DNA from: Bacillota bacterium
GTDB taxonomy: Bacteria; Bacillota; Clostridia; Christensenellales; Christensenellaceae
NCBI GenBank assembly: GCA_023408315.1
Contig: JAEYKI010000010.1
Span: 1 to 64,000 of the forward strand
Length of the DNA stretch: 64,000 nucleotides
Reading direction: 5' to 3'
In this document: in pieces, positions 44,821-52,939 of the stretch
How the letters are laid out: the number at the start of each line of letters is the position of its first letter
Position numbering within the stretch: position 1 is the first letter of the stretch
Translations under genes and position numbers: made by a program
Notes under the pieces: model-generated
The model's database searches: none
What the model saw: only the letters and a program-made list of their open reading frames with translations
Told to the model about the DNA's origin: nothing

Positions 44821-44848
44821 ATTCCCCCTTGGGCGGGGAATTTTTTTT
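44821..44848 (+). terminator. Second terminator-like hairpin
   Basis: ATTCCCC (44821-44827) pairs with GGGGAAT (44835-44841), followed by eight T, directly ahead of the conserved element at 44860. Confidence 0.7.
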
Positions 44849-44859
44849 GCGTTTGCAAA

Positions 44860-44900
44860 AAGTTGGTGATAACTGCATAGCAAGTTGTGATAGAGTACTA
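44860..44900 (+). promoter_or_regulatory. Conserved phage-region element, copy A (upstream of terS)
   Basis: It contains TTGGTGATAACTG (44863-44875) then GCAA, TGT and TAGAGT (44891-44896). Copies B (48738) and C (52231) keep the same parts at the same spacing. TGTRRTARART could be an extended -10. No good -35 box fits, so an activator or alternative sigma factor may be needed. Confidence 0.65.
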
Positions 44901-44986
44901 TTGGAGGGTGTTGCGCAGGGTTGCCGGGAGGCTGCGCGCATCACGGCAAAACATACCGGAAAAGGGTTGAAGGGGGAAATGCCCAG

Positions 44987-45514
44987 ATGAGCAAACTGAG
45001 CGACAGGCAGCGGATATTTGCGCGGGAGTACATGGTGGACCTGAACGCGATGCAGGCGGCTGTGCGCGCGGGGTACTCCGCAAGATCCGCAAACAACAAC
45101 ACGTGGCGGCTGATGAAAAATCCCACGGTGGCGGAGGAGATTGAAAGGCTGATGGCGGAGAAGGTGAAGAAGATTGAGATGACGGAGGAGGAAATACTCC
45201 AGGAGCTTACGGCGATTGCGCGGGCAAACGCGGCGGACTTTGCGGAAGTGGAGGCGCGGGAGGCAACGGACAAGGCGGGGAATCCGCACGTTGTGCTGGA
45301 GATGGATTTAAAGCCCACGCGGGAACTGCCGCCGGATAAACGCCGGGCGCTGGCGGGCATTAAGCAGGGCACTCATGGGGTGGAGCTGAAACTGTACGAC
45401 AAGATGCGCGCGCTGGAGCTGCTGATGCGCTTCCGTGGCATGATGAAGGACAAGGCCGGGGAAGGCGGCGGCATGGCGGAATACCCGGAGGACGTGCAGG
45501 GGGAAGAATACTGA
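44987..45514 (+). CDS. Phage terminase small subunit
   Basis: A 175-residue protein of the Terminase_2 type: LSDRQRIFAREYMVDLNAMQAAVRAGYSARSANNNTWRLMKN is the DNA-binding HTH domain, followed by an acidic helical region. It recognises the packaging site and activates the large subunit. ATG at 44987 follows AGGGGG; a TTG further upstream is less likely. Its partner terL is 7.4 kb away, which is abnormal: the two normally adjoin. Confidence 0.88.
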   Translation: MSKLSDRQRIFAREYMVDLNAMQAAVRAGYSARSANNNTWRLMKNPTVAEEIERLMAEKVKKIEMTEEEILQELTAIARANAADFAEVEAREATDKAGNPHVVLEMDLKPTRELPPDKRRALAGIKQGTHGVELKLYDKMRALELLMRFRGMMKDKAGEGGGMAEYPEDVQGEEY

Positions 45515-45556
45515 AACCGGGCGCATAAAATTGCCGATTATCTGCAAAGTACAGGA

Positions 45557-45585
45557 TTGACAAAACGTACGTTTTGGATTAGCAT
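45557..45585 (+). promoter_or_regulatory. Promoter with palindromic operator
   Basis: TTGACA (45557-45562), 17-base spacer, TAGCAT (45580-45585). The perfect palindrome AAAACGTACGTTTT (45562-45575) fills the spacer, typical of an autorepressed antitoxin. Confidence 0.65.
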
Positions 45586-45602
45586 ACATTTGGAGGGATA
45601 TT

Positions 45603-46016
45603 ATGGAAGTTATCAGCGCTACCGACGTACGGAAAGAATGGAGCTACACGCTGGACAGCGTGGTTCGCGAGAAGCCGCTTTTTATTAAGCGGACGCGCGA
45701 CGTGGTGATGCTGACCAGCCTGGAAGTGATTGAAAATTTGCTGGAGGCATACAGCTTCCACGCGGAGAAGACGCTGGAAGGAGACGGAAGCGTAACCCTG
45801 CGCCTGAAGGAACTGGAACTGGAGCAAAACGCGCCGGACGAGGATGAGGCCGCAAGCCGGCTGGCTGAAAAGATGCTGGGGTACGCGGAAGAGTTTTACG
45901 ACGGCTTTGTTGGCTGGGGCGCGCACGCGCAGGACAAAGACCGCCTGCGCTTTGTGCTTAAGATACTTGTCTCCATGTTTACCAACGACTTGAAAATAAT
46001 TGTGAACGAAAGATAA
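45603..46016 (+). CDS. Phd/YefM-like antitoxin-type protein, no toxin partner
   Basis: A 137-residue protein. The N-terminus MEVISATDVRKEWSYTLDS and KPLFIKRTRDVVMLTSLE are the strand-helix pattern of Phd/YefM antitoxin DNA-binding domains. The acidic C-terminal half (about 70-137) is not a standard toxin-neutralising tail. No toxin gene adjoins. The promoter carries a palindrome between its -35 and -10 boxes, so it is probably autoregulated. GGAGGG precedes the ATG. Confidence 0.65.
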   Translation: MEVISATDVRKEWSYTLDSVVREKPLFIKRTRDVVMLTSLEVIENLLEAYSFHAEKTLEGDGSVTLRLKELELEQNAPDEDEAASRLAEKMLGYAEEFYDGFVGWGAHAQDKDRLRFVLKILVSMFTNDLKIIVNER

Positions 46017-46037
46017 AACCGCCCGGAGGCGGTTTTT
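46015..46037. terminator. Terminator between convergent genes
   Basis: AACCGCC (46017-46023) pairs with GGCGGTT (46028-46034), followed by five T on the plus strand. Confidence 0.8.
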
Positions 46038-46069
46038 CTTTATGATCCGCATAGCCATTTGCGGGCCAG

Positions 46070-47710
46070 TTAATCGCGGTACAGGGTGACCGTGCGGAAT
46101 TCCCGGTTGGAATACACGCGCACCATGCCCGAAGATACATAGGTGAATTCCAGTATGGTATTGCCGAAACCGGATACAAGGGCCCCATCCGTCAGGGAAT
46201 AATAGTACGAAAAGTCCGACTCAAAGCTGAAGTCTATTTCCGTGGAACTCAGGTAGAAATAATCCGCGCCGGAGGACCAGTAACCATCCAGATAATATTG
46301 GATAAACGCGCTGCTTACAATTAATTCGGCGGCGTTTTCAAAACCGCTGAATGCCTCCAGTGTGTATAAAGATGACCTGGAAGGGCTGTTTTGCGCGCTG
46401 ATCAACTTGAGATAGTCTGCCGACCGGCTGTAATCCTGTACCTTCTCGAAGTACTGCTGCGCACGGCCCAAATCGCCGGACCTGTACAGGTCTACGCCCC
46501 GGCTGTAGATGGAATCCTGCAGATTTGCAAGGAGGTCTTTGGCATCCGCGTAGCCGCCGATGTCCTGCAGGATGCCGTATGCGTCCAGGAAATCTCCGCT
46601 GCTGATGAGCGCCTTTGCGTGCCGGTAGCTGCATTCTGTGACCATTTTTTTGGAATCCTTATAATCGCCCAGGTTTTTGAACGCTTCCTGCGCGCCGCCA
46701 AAATCGCCCGCGTCCAGGTCTGCCAGCGCCTTTTGATAGGTGGATTCCGTTACCATGGCTTTGGAATCTTTAAAATCGCCCAGGGAGGAGAAGAGCTGGA
46801 TGGCAGTGGCAAAATCGCCTTTTTTAAGGCAGTCCTGCGCGCGGGCATAGTTTGCCTCCAGGGCCATGTTTTGTGAATCCTTGTATGCGCCCAGGGTTTG
46901 GAAGGTGGCGGCCGCGGCCTCGTAATTGCCGTTTTTCAGGTCTGCCTGCGCTTGCCGGTAATCTGCTTCCGTTACCATCAGTTGCGAGTCTTTATATGCG
47001 CCCAGGGCTGCGAAGGATTTTTTGGCCGTTTTGTATTCGCCAGCCGCAAGCTGGCTTTGCGCCTTTTGGTAATCCGTTTCCGTTACCATTGTTTGCGCGT
47101 CCTTATAGCTCCCAAGGGTTTGGAAGCCTGCTTTCGCCTCGCTAAAATTGCCCGCGGCAAGCAGTGATTTTGCGGCCAGGTAGTCCGACTCCATCACCAT
47201 GGCCTGCGCGTCGCTGTAATCGCCCAGCGCGGAGAATACGCTTTTGGCCTCGACGAATTTGCCCTGGCCCAGGTATGCCTGCGCGCGCTTGTAATCCACT
47301 TCCCTGGTCATGCTTTTTGCGTTGCGGTATTCGCCCAGGGAGAAAAACGCCTGCTTTGCTTCGGCAAATTGCCCGCCCAGCATTTTCGCCCCGGCTTCAT
47401 CGTATTGAAGGAGCTGGGAGGCGTCCTTATAGAAGAAAGGCAGTTTTGTGGAAAATTCCGCGGCTTGCGTGTAATCGCCGCTTTCCGTATGGCGCACCGC
47501 TTCGCTGTAAGTCAGTTCCACCCAGAGGAAAAAGCCGCCCGCGGCCACGGCAACCGCGCACGCCGCGTACAGCGCGATCCATTTGCGCGTAAAATACTTT
47601 TTGTTTGGGCGCAGGGTAAGCTCGCCTTTGCGGATGGCTGCCCATAAACGCGAAAAGGCGCGGGGCACAGCTTTGAGCCGGAACAGGACCATACTGAAAA
47701 ACGCTTTCAT
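46070..47710 (-). CDS. Membrane protein with 37-residue repeat stalk
   Basis: A 546-residue protein: a short cytoplasmic N-terminus, one helix (44-62), then at least seven 37-residue TPR-like repeats (about 117-375) of the form EAKxxFxxLGxYKDAQxMVxExDYxxAxxxLxxGxY. A C-terminal domain of about 100 residues (from LEAFSGFENAAELIV, about 451) matches the ends of the proteins at 8821 and 11409. It lacks both pseudokinase and protease. The stalk should be outside. It lies on the opposite strand between phage genes, so it is either host sequence or cargo. GGTGA precedes the ATG. Confidence 0.78.
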   Translation of the reverse strand: MKAFFSMVLFRLKAVPRAFSRLWAAIRKGELTLRPNKKYFTRKWIALYAACAVAVAAGGFFLWVELTYSEAVRHTESGDYTQAAEFSTKLPFFYKDASQLLQYDEAGAKMLGGQFAEAKQAFFSLGEYRNAKSMTREVDYKRAQAYLGQGKFVEAKSVFSALGDYSDAQAMVMESDYLAAKSLLAAGNFSEAKAGFQTLGSYKDAQTMVTETDYQKAQSQLAAGEYKTAKKSFAALGAYKDSQLMVTEADYRQAQADLKNGNYEAAAATFQTLGAYKDSQNMALEANYARAQDCLKKGDFATAIQLFSSLGDFKDSKAMVTESTYQKALADLDAGDFGGAQEAFKNLGDYKDSKKMVTECSYRHAKALISSGDFLDAYGILQDIGGYADAKDLLANLQDSIYSRGVDLYRSGDLGRAQQYFEKVQDYSRSADYLKLISAQNSPSRSSLYTLEAFSGFENAAELIVSSAFIQYYLDGYWSSGADYFYLSSTEIDFSFESDFSYYYSLTDGALVSGFGNTILEFTYVSSGMVRVYSNREFRTVTLYRD

Positions 47711-47998
47711 AAATCACCTGTGTTTAATTTTATTAAAAGGATACAGAAATTGCCTGTGATTATATGGTACTGCAAAAAATGGCATTTTACAACAGCTTTC
47801 GGCAATTATGGGACACGCTGCCGCGCGGAGTATTTATTTTTTTACATTTTTTTATAACAAAAAAATCCAACCTTTTCCAGCCTGCTATGAAAAGACGGTT
47901 AAATATCATACCTTTAGAATAAATTAATCCATTTACTTTATGCGCGCAGAATTTAAAATAAAGGGGATGATTGTTTTCATTTCAATCTTCCTTCCTTT

Positions 47999-48032
47999 AA
48001 AGAAAAAGAGCGGTGATCCAGCCTTTTTCTTT
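47999..48032 (-). terminator. Terminator hairpin of the gene at 48035
   Basis: AAAGAAAAAG (47999-48008) pairs perfectly with CTTTTTCTTT (48023-48032), three bases beyond the stop codon on the minus strand. The rest of 47711-47998 is AT-rich and shows no gene. Confidence 0.6.
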
Positions 48033-48034
48033 TT

Positions 48035-48559
48035 TTATGTGGCTCGCCTTGAAAGCGCAAGCGCGTTTTGCAGCAGTGTGACGATTCGCTGTGCGGCTGC
48101 CAGGCGGGAGAGGTATTCGCTGTTGCCCACGGCGGCATATGGCAGGCACTGGATGTGGAGCGCGGAAAGCGCGGGATTTTCCATTGTGATTTGCACGCCC
48201 AGGGAACGGCGGCGCACTGTGCCCGCGCTGCTTACGCCCAGGCTGTTTTTTGTTTTGAATTCCGCGGTTTTTTCCAGCTCGCAGACGGTGGCGGCGGTTA
48301 TTTGGCCCACGCTGTAAATGCCAAAGATAAGACGCGCCGCGGGAATGCTGCCCGGCGAAGGATCGAAATAGAACCGTTTTTGTTCGGCGTCCAGGGCAAA
48401 GAACCTGGTTTCGCCTTTTGCATACGTGATATCAATTGACTGGCCGATTGTAAAGCCGTTTAATTTGAGAAGTTTAAGCCCGTACGAATGGATATCCCCT
48501 GGTTTTACCTGCGCGCGCACCACTGTGGCGGCGGACGCGGCCAAAGCTTTTGTATCCAT
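48035..48559 (-). CDS. Hypothetical protein
   Basis: A 174-residue protein, MDTKALAASAATVVRAQVKP at the start, with mixed composition (FTIGQSIDITYAKGETRFFA, VRRRSLGVQITMENPALSAL). No known motif, helix or signal peptide. ATG at 48559 follows AGGGTGGG. It lies between the repeat-stalk gene and the toxin-like gene, on the opposite strand to the latter. Nothing in the sequence points to a function. Confidence 0.55.
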   Translation of the reverse strand: MDTKALAASAATVVRAQVKPGDIHSYGLKLLKLNGFTIGQSIDITYAKGETRFFALDAEQKRFYFDPSPGSIPAARLIFGIYSVGQITAATVCELEKTAEFKTKNSLGVSSAGTVRRRSLGVQITMENPALSALHIQCLPYAAVGNSEYLSRLAAAQRIVTLLQNALALSRRAT

Positions 48560-48737
48560 ATGTGAACCCACCCTTATATTTGCATTTTAAGGTAAAAGCG
48601 CGCGAAATACAATGATTTTATTGCTGGCCGCCGCAGGGCAGAACGGCTTTATACGTTGCATATTTGAAACAAAATGGTAGATTTTATCAATCCGGTATGA
48701 TAGAATTAATTGCATAGAGATATAAATCATAAAAAAT

Positions 48738-48790
48738 TACCCCTTTCCGTAAAAGTTGGTGATAACTGAAGGGCAACCTGTAGTATAATG
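48738..48790 (+). promoter_or_regulatory. Conserved phage-region element, copy B
   Basis: ATTACCCCTTT, then TTGGTGATAACTG (48756-48768), GCAA, TGTAG and TATAAT (48784-48789), 36 bases before the toxin-like gene. It shares the ATTACCCC segment with copy C and the 13-base core with A and C. Confidence 0.7.
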
Positions 48791-48825
48791 CACTCAAATA
48801 AAACAATATTGGGAGGTATTATACA

Positions 48826-50535
48826 ATGGCAAACACAAAACAGCAATGGGGAACGCAGCAGACAAAAGGCCTGCAGGCTTATCTGAACAAATACGGGTAC
48901 ACGGACGACAGCGGAAAAGCGCTTGCGGTGGACGGTATGGCCGGGCCCAAGACACAGCAGGCATTAATTAAGTTTGACGTTAATCAAAAACAAATGAACG
49001 CACCGGACGCCCAAACAAAGGAGATGCAAATACTGCTGCGCGATTCCGGCTACAAAAACGCGGACGGCACGCCTCTTAAAGTGGACGGGATACACGGGCC
49101 CAACACGGACAACGCGATTAATGCTTTTGAGAACGATTTTTTGGGACAGGTGGTGCCGAACTACACGCCCAAAACGGTGCAAACAACAATGTTTCCCAAG
49201 GTGCCCAATTTGAGCAAGGTGGATACGACCCCTGCCCCGGCCAGCACGGGAACGAACCTGACGGACGGATGGGGGCAGCCCATGGCGTACACGGGCAAGA
49301 GCGTATTGCAGCAGACGCAGGACGAGCAGTACCAAACCAATTACGGCACCGGCGCGGCAACCGCCAATTATGTGCCGAACGCAAACGGGAAGGTCGTGCA
49401 GCCGGAGAAGCAGACTATGTACTCGCCGTATGCTGACCCGGAAGCTGGCCAGAAAAATCCTGATGGCACATGGAAACAGATAGCGAAGCCAGGGACTTGG
49501 AACGGCAGTGGTGAAACCATTTTGGAGGCTGCTATAAAGGCGGCATCACCCATGGAAGCATTATACAAACCTTATGCTCAGGCAACGAAAAATTTTAAAG
49601 ACATGCAATCAGATATGGATGTTTATAAGGAGCAGGTAAAGATATTTACGCAAAAAGCAGTAGAAGCTGCACAAAAAGTACGGATGGGCCTTGCTAAGCC
49701 AGAAGACGAGGACAACGGATTACAGCAGCAAATAAAGAGTTACCAAGCAAAGGTGGACGCTGCTCAAAAATTAGCGAATAAATATAAAATGGACAGCGAT
49801 GATTTATTAAAGCAAATGAACGAACTTGCTGCAACGCAGAAACCTGCGCCGCAGGAAGGAAGCGGATTGTTTGATACGCCGGAAGCAGCAGCCGAGGATT
49901 TTGCTAAGCGGGCTATGCCGCTGACGGATAAAACGAGCCATGAATACGCTGCTGTGATGACGGAAGTAATGGTGCCCGAATATAAGGACGGTAAAATGCA
50001 GATGGTGCCCAAGTATAAATATGGGGATATTATGGCCGGAGAAATAGACAATGTTGTTGGCACGGCAGCCCTGGGCCTCTTGGCACCAACGGATGGGAAA
50101 AAGTATTTATTACATACGCACCCGGATAATGATGGATATGTGCAAGATTATTTTTCTGGATTACCGTATGACATATCAAAACCGGGCGATGCCAGTATAC
50201 CTACGTTTGCTGGATCGCAGTGGTATCAAGCTCCAGAATTCTTGAATAACATATTAACCAATATAGAAGGAATGGGTAATCCGATCGCGAATGCGGCTCT
50301 CCAAGTATTAAAAAACATAACTGGAAAACAATTAAGCGGGTATGATGGCATTTATTTAGCATCTCCAAATGGATTTTTGACATTGTATCAGGGGGCAAAT
50401 GGTGAATATGGTCAATTGTGGGATAGCAATCAAGACAAAAGTAAACTGCAAAAGAATCCTGTTACTGGAGTTGAAGTGCCAAAAACAAAAGGCAAATGGG
50501 ACCATACAATAGGAGAATATAAATATAAAAAATAG
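48826..50535 (+). CDS. Polymorphic-toxin-like protein: peptidoglycan-binding N-terminus, JAMM/DUF4329-like C-terminus
   Basis: A 569-residue protein without a signal peptide. Two PG_binding_1-like modules (about 12-50 and 64-104, each ending VDGxxGPxT) are followed by a linker, a coiled-coil-rich middle (about 250-335) and a C-terminal domain (about 345-569). That domain has E373, H430-T-H432-P and S451/D455, an arrangement like the metal ligands of JAMM peptidases and DUF4329 domains of polymorphic toxins, and GYDGIYLASPNGFLTLY. It may bind the wall and act as a peptidase effector. Codon use becomes more AT-rich after about residue 230, suggesting module exchange. Confidence 0.65.
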   Translation: MANTKQQWGTQQTKGLQAYLNKYGYTDDSGKALAVDGMAGPKTQQALIKFDVNQKQMNAPDAQTKEMQILLRDSGYKNADGTPLKVDGIHGPNTDNAINAFENDFLGQVVPNYTPKTVQTTMFPKVPNLSKVDTTPAPASTGTNLTDGWGQPMAYTGKSVLQQTQDEQYQTNYGTGAATANYVPNANGKVVQPEKQTMYSPYADPEAGQKNPDGTWKQIAKPGTWNGSGETILEAAIKAASPMEALYKPYAQATKNFKDMQSDMDVYKEQVKIFTQKAVEAAQKVRMGLAKPEDEDNGLQQQIKSYQAKVDAAQKLANKYKMDSDDLLKQMNELAATQKPAPQEGSGLFDTPEAAAEDFAKRAMPLTDKTSHEYAAVMTEVMVPEYKDGKMQMVPKYKYGDIMAGEIDNVVGTAALGLLAPTDGKKYLLHTHPDNDGYVQDYFSGLPYDISKPGDASIPTFAGSQWYQAPEFLNNILTNIEGMGNPIANAALQVLKNITGKQLSGYDGIYLASPNGFLTLYQGANGEYGQLWDSNQDKSKLQKNPVTGVEVPKTKGKWDHTIGEYKYKK

Positions 50536-50566
50536 TAACTAAAAATTTATTAAGAAGGGAAATTAT

Positions 50567-51430
50567 ATGAAAAAAAGGATTATATCATTGGTGATTATAG
50601 GAGCTGTGGCGGTATTAGCTATTACTTTTATTGTATCGGTCTTTGATTCTTTTAATATACGCCAGCGATGGCAAAGCCCGGATTATAAATACATTGGCGT
50701 GAATGATGAGATGGGCGTGATGTTTGAGGTTGGTGGAAACACCTACCGTTATCTGCCTATGGTAAGTTGGGAACCGCTGCCTGACAATAGAGGCATATAT
50801 TGTGGCTCGGCTTACCATACTCCTGGTGGTTATAACATATACGTTGATTGGTCTAGGTTTGATATTTATATTTTTGAAAAAGACACAAAAAGAATATTTA
50901 TTCAACTGCGTACCGCGGAACAAAGGCCGTTGTTTGATGAGAGAAGAATATATTTGGTATATTATTACCGTGCGGATATATCACTACCTTCCTTTGACCG
51001 GACAGGCATAGACGAACTTGCTTTTGCGCCTTATAGCCAATTCAACTATGAATTTATGCCTGTTACAAAAGACACAGAAATAATAAATAAATTATTTGCC
51101 GTAGTAAATGACAATGCCGGTAAGCAGGAGTTAAGTGGTTATTACCAATATTATTTTGCAACTTTATGGTGTATGAACAGTGGCTTTCCTGGAATAGGTA
51201 TTGCGTTGCCTGTGTATGCATACGACCAAGATTATTGGGTATTGATAAACTATTCCGAAAGTATTTCGGAAAAATGGAAACCCAATTGGGATTGGTTGCC
51301 CGAAGAAAGCAAAGAAAGTGAAACCCCTGTTTACGCCAAAATTCCACAGCAGTTGCTGGAACAGATCGCCGGGGAAAAGCTGCCCACCGCCAGCGAGTAT
51401 ATAGCCAGCAAGCAAAAAACAGCCGGTTAA
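50567..51430 (+). CDS. Membrane-anchored putative immunity protein
   Basis: A 287-residue protein with one N-terminal helix (about 5-25) and no Cys lipobox, then an extracytoplasmic region rich in Tyr, Asp and Trp. It begins 31 bases after the toxin-like gene in the same direction, where immunity genes usually sit. The part from YLVYYYRADISLPSFDRTGID onward is paralogous to the product at 51746. An exported immunity protein would suit a wall-acting toxin. No known family was recognised. AGAAGGGAAA precedes the ATG. Confidence 0.6.
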   Translation: MKKRIISLVIIGAVAVLAITFIVSVFDSFNIRQRWQSPDYKYIGVNDEMGVMFEVGGNTYRYLPMVSWEPLPDNRGIYCGSAYHTPGGYNIYVDWSRFDIYIFEKDTKRIFIQLRTAEQRPLFDERRIYLVYYYRADISLPSFDRTGIDELAFAPYSQFNYEFMPVTKDTEIINKLFAVVNDNAGKQELSGYYQYYFATLWCMNSGFPGIGIALPVYAYDQDYWVLINYSESISEKWKPNWDWLPEESKESETPVYAKIPQQLLEQIAGEKLPTASEYIASKQKTAG

Positions 51431-51493
51431 GGCATGCGAGGTTTGCCATCCGCGCGGGCTTCCCGTTTGAAGCCCGTGCGAATGCATAAATGA

Positions 51494-51685
51494 AACTTTG
51501 AAGCAGAAATAAAAACGGGGGGTGGCCCCCGCCGAGTGGGTGCACGTGATTTTGCGGATATAAATAGAGTTCTTGTACAAGGTGCAATGGATTTTCCTAA
51601 ATCAAAAGTTCAATGGGATTATGATACAAATATGTATACGCCAGGATATTGGGACGCAAATGTTAAATTTATATTAACCCCTTAA
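51494..51685 (+). pseudogene. Orphan toxin C-terminal fragment
   Basis: A 63-codon open segment without a start or ribosome site: KTGGGPRRVGARDFADINRV, then VQGAMDFPKSKVQWDYDTN and NVKFILTP before TAA. Loose C-terminal pieces followed by an immunity-like gene are the usual trace of toxin-tip exchange in polymorphic toxin loci. The exact toxin family was not recognised. It could be joined to the full-length gene by recombination. Confidence 0.5.
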
Positions 51686-52102
51686 TTTTTATGTAAGCCA
51701 TGCAGACGAAAAAAAAGTGTTTGTTATATCAAAGGCATCTCATTTTTGGTTGCCAACGAAGTTGCAGATATGTACTATAGCCGAAACGATGTAACATTAC
51801 CCATATTTGATAGAAACGGGATTGACACTTTGGGACTGGTTGATGAGCAAAAGAAAATATATAAAGTTATAAACGACAAGAATTTGCTGGACAAGCTATG
51901 GGATACATTAGAGAACAATGAAAAAAAGAATGAGGACAGCGGCAATTTTTTTCCTTCCGAACAAGAGTTGTGGTTCATGAACAGCAGATACATGGGAATT
52001 GGCATTGAATTTGCGAATGGACATATTACATTGCCACAAGATTTGCAGTGGGATATTATGGAGGCAGGAAAATCTGTAGCTTATCACCAAACAGCCGGCT
52101 AA
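51686..52102 (+). pseudogene. Truncated, frameshifted copy of the immunity-like gene
   Basis: From 51746 an open frame gives 118 residues (VADMYYSRNDVTLPIFDRNG, then LWFMNSRYMGIGIEFANGH) paralogous to the C-terminal half of the protein at 50567. The preceding bases, read one frame over (FYVSHADEKKVFVISKA), continue the similarity, so a frameshift near 51740 is likely. Both copies end in TAG-coding ACAGCCGG followed by TAAGGCATG, so the similarity runs past the stop. It may still make a short protein from GTT/ATG codons, but no good ribosome site is present. Confidence 0.5.
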
Positions 52103-52230
52103 GGCATGGAGGGTTTGGCAGCCGAGTTGGGATTTCAAGCCGCTCCTTAAGGGGGGCGGCTAAAACATAGAGCAGTTTATTAAACAACATCATAATTATT
52201 GTAAAGGGCTTTCTTTAATGTTGGTAAAAA

Positions 52231-52284
52231 ATTACCCCTTTTCGTATAAATTGGTGATAACTGCACAGCAAAGTGTGGTAGAGT
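52231..52284 (+). promoter_or_regulatory. Conserved phage-region element, copy C (upstream of terL)
   Basis: ATTACCCCTTTT, then TTGGTGATAACTG (52251-52263), GCAA, TGTGG and TAGAGT (52279-52284). It is over 650 bases before terL, with a repeat cluster between. Confidence 0.65.
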
Positions 52285-52299
52285 GTATGTAGATGCTTA

Positions 52300-52815
52300 A
52301 CGGAGCGATGTGGTCATCGCTCCCTACAAAAAGGGGATTGGATTATGGGTTTAGCGTTGCGGTTCTCTCCCTCAGTCGGCTTCGCGGCACCTTCCTTCAT
52401 CACGCTAAGGCGTGCGGTTGGCTCTGCCCTGGCGTCGGAGGGAGGTGGCCTCTGGGTTGGACGGAGATTCCTCACCTCGTTCAGAATGACAGGCGGGGAT
52501 TCCTTGTTTGTTCGGGCGGGCGTTTTGGGCATGCGGGCGACCGAAGGTCGCCCCTACCTGTTTGGGCGGGGGTTTTGGGCGCGCGGACGGCCGATGGCCG
52601 CCCTTACGTGCCGGGCAATGGAGAAGACAATCCTCAGTCAGCTTACGCTGACAGCTCCTTTGCCAAAGGAGCCTGAAATCATTGCGATACGGCACTTTTG
52701 TTTGTTTGGGCAACGGGTGCTGTTTGGGCGGGCGTTTTGGGCATGCGGGCGACCGAAGGTCGCCCCTACGTGTTGAGCGACGGAGCGATGTGGTCATCGC
52801 TCCCTACAGTATGGG
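52300..52815. repeat. Cluster of dispersed palindromic repeats
   Basis: It holds two copies of GGAGCGATGTGGTCATCGCT (52302 and 52782), two copies of a 50-base unit with GGGCGACCGAAGGTCGCCCC (near 52516 and 52733), a 47-base unit with GCTGACAGCTCC (52627-52673, matching 57771-57817 with one change), and CACCTCGTTCAGAATGACAG-type sequence. Reading frames across it are not credible. Confidence 0.7.
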
Positions 52816-52876
52816 AATGTGAACGCAGGCTGGCGTGAGGGGACACGATAGCCGGATAACGGTTTATAAAATATTG

Positions 52877-52939
52877 CTTTTCTTTTGGGCTCCACCCTTT
52901 TCTTTTCCGCCCAAAAGAAAAGGGTGGAAAAAGAGAGGA
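52877..52939 (+). repeat. Dispersed hairpin leader, copy 3
   Basis: CTTTTCTTTTGGGC (52877-52890) can pair with 52909-52922, or CCACCCTTTTCTTTT (52892-52906) can pair with 52913-52927: two exact but mutually exclusive stems. AGAGAGGAA and the terL ATG follow directly. Confidence 0.65.

Noticed and set aside
52293..52830. Several open frames of 100-143 codons in the repeat cluster
   Set aside because: They are read through dispersed palindromes, show no start signals and match nothing recognisable.
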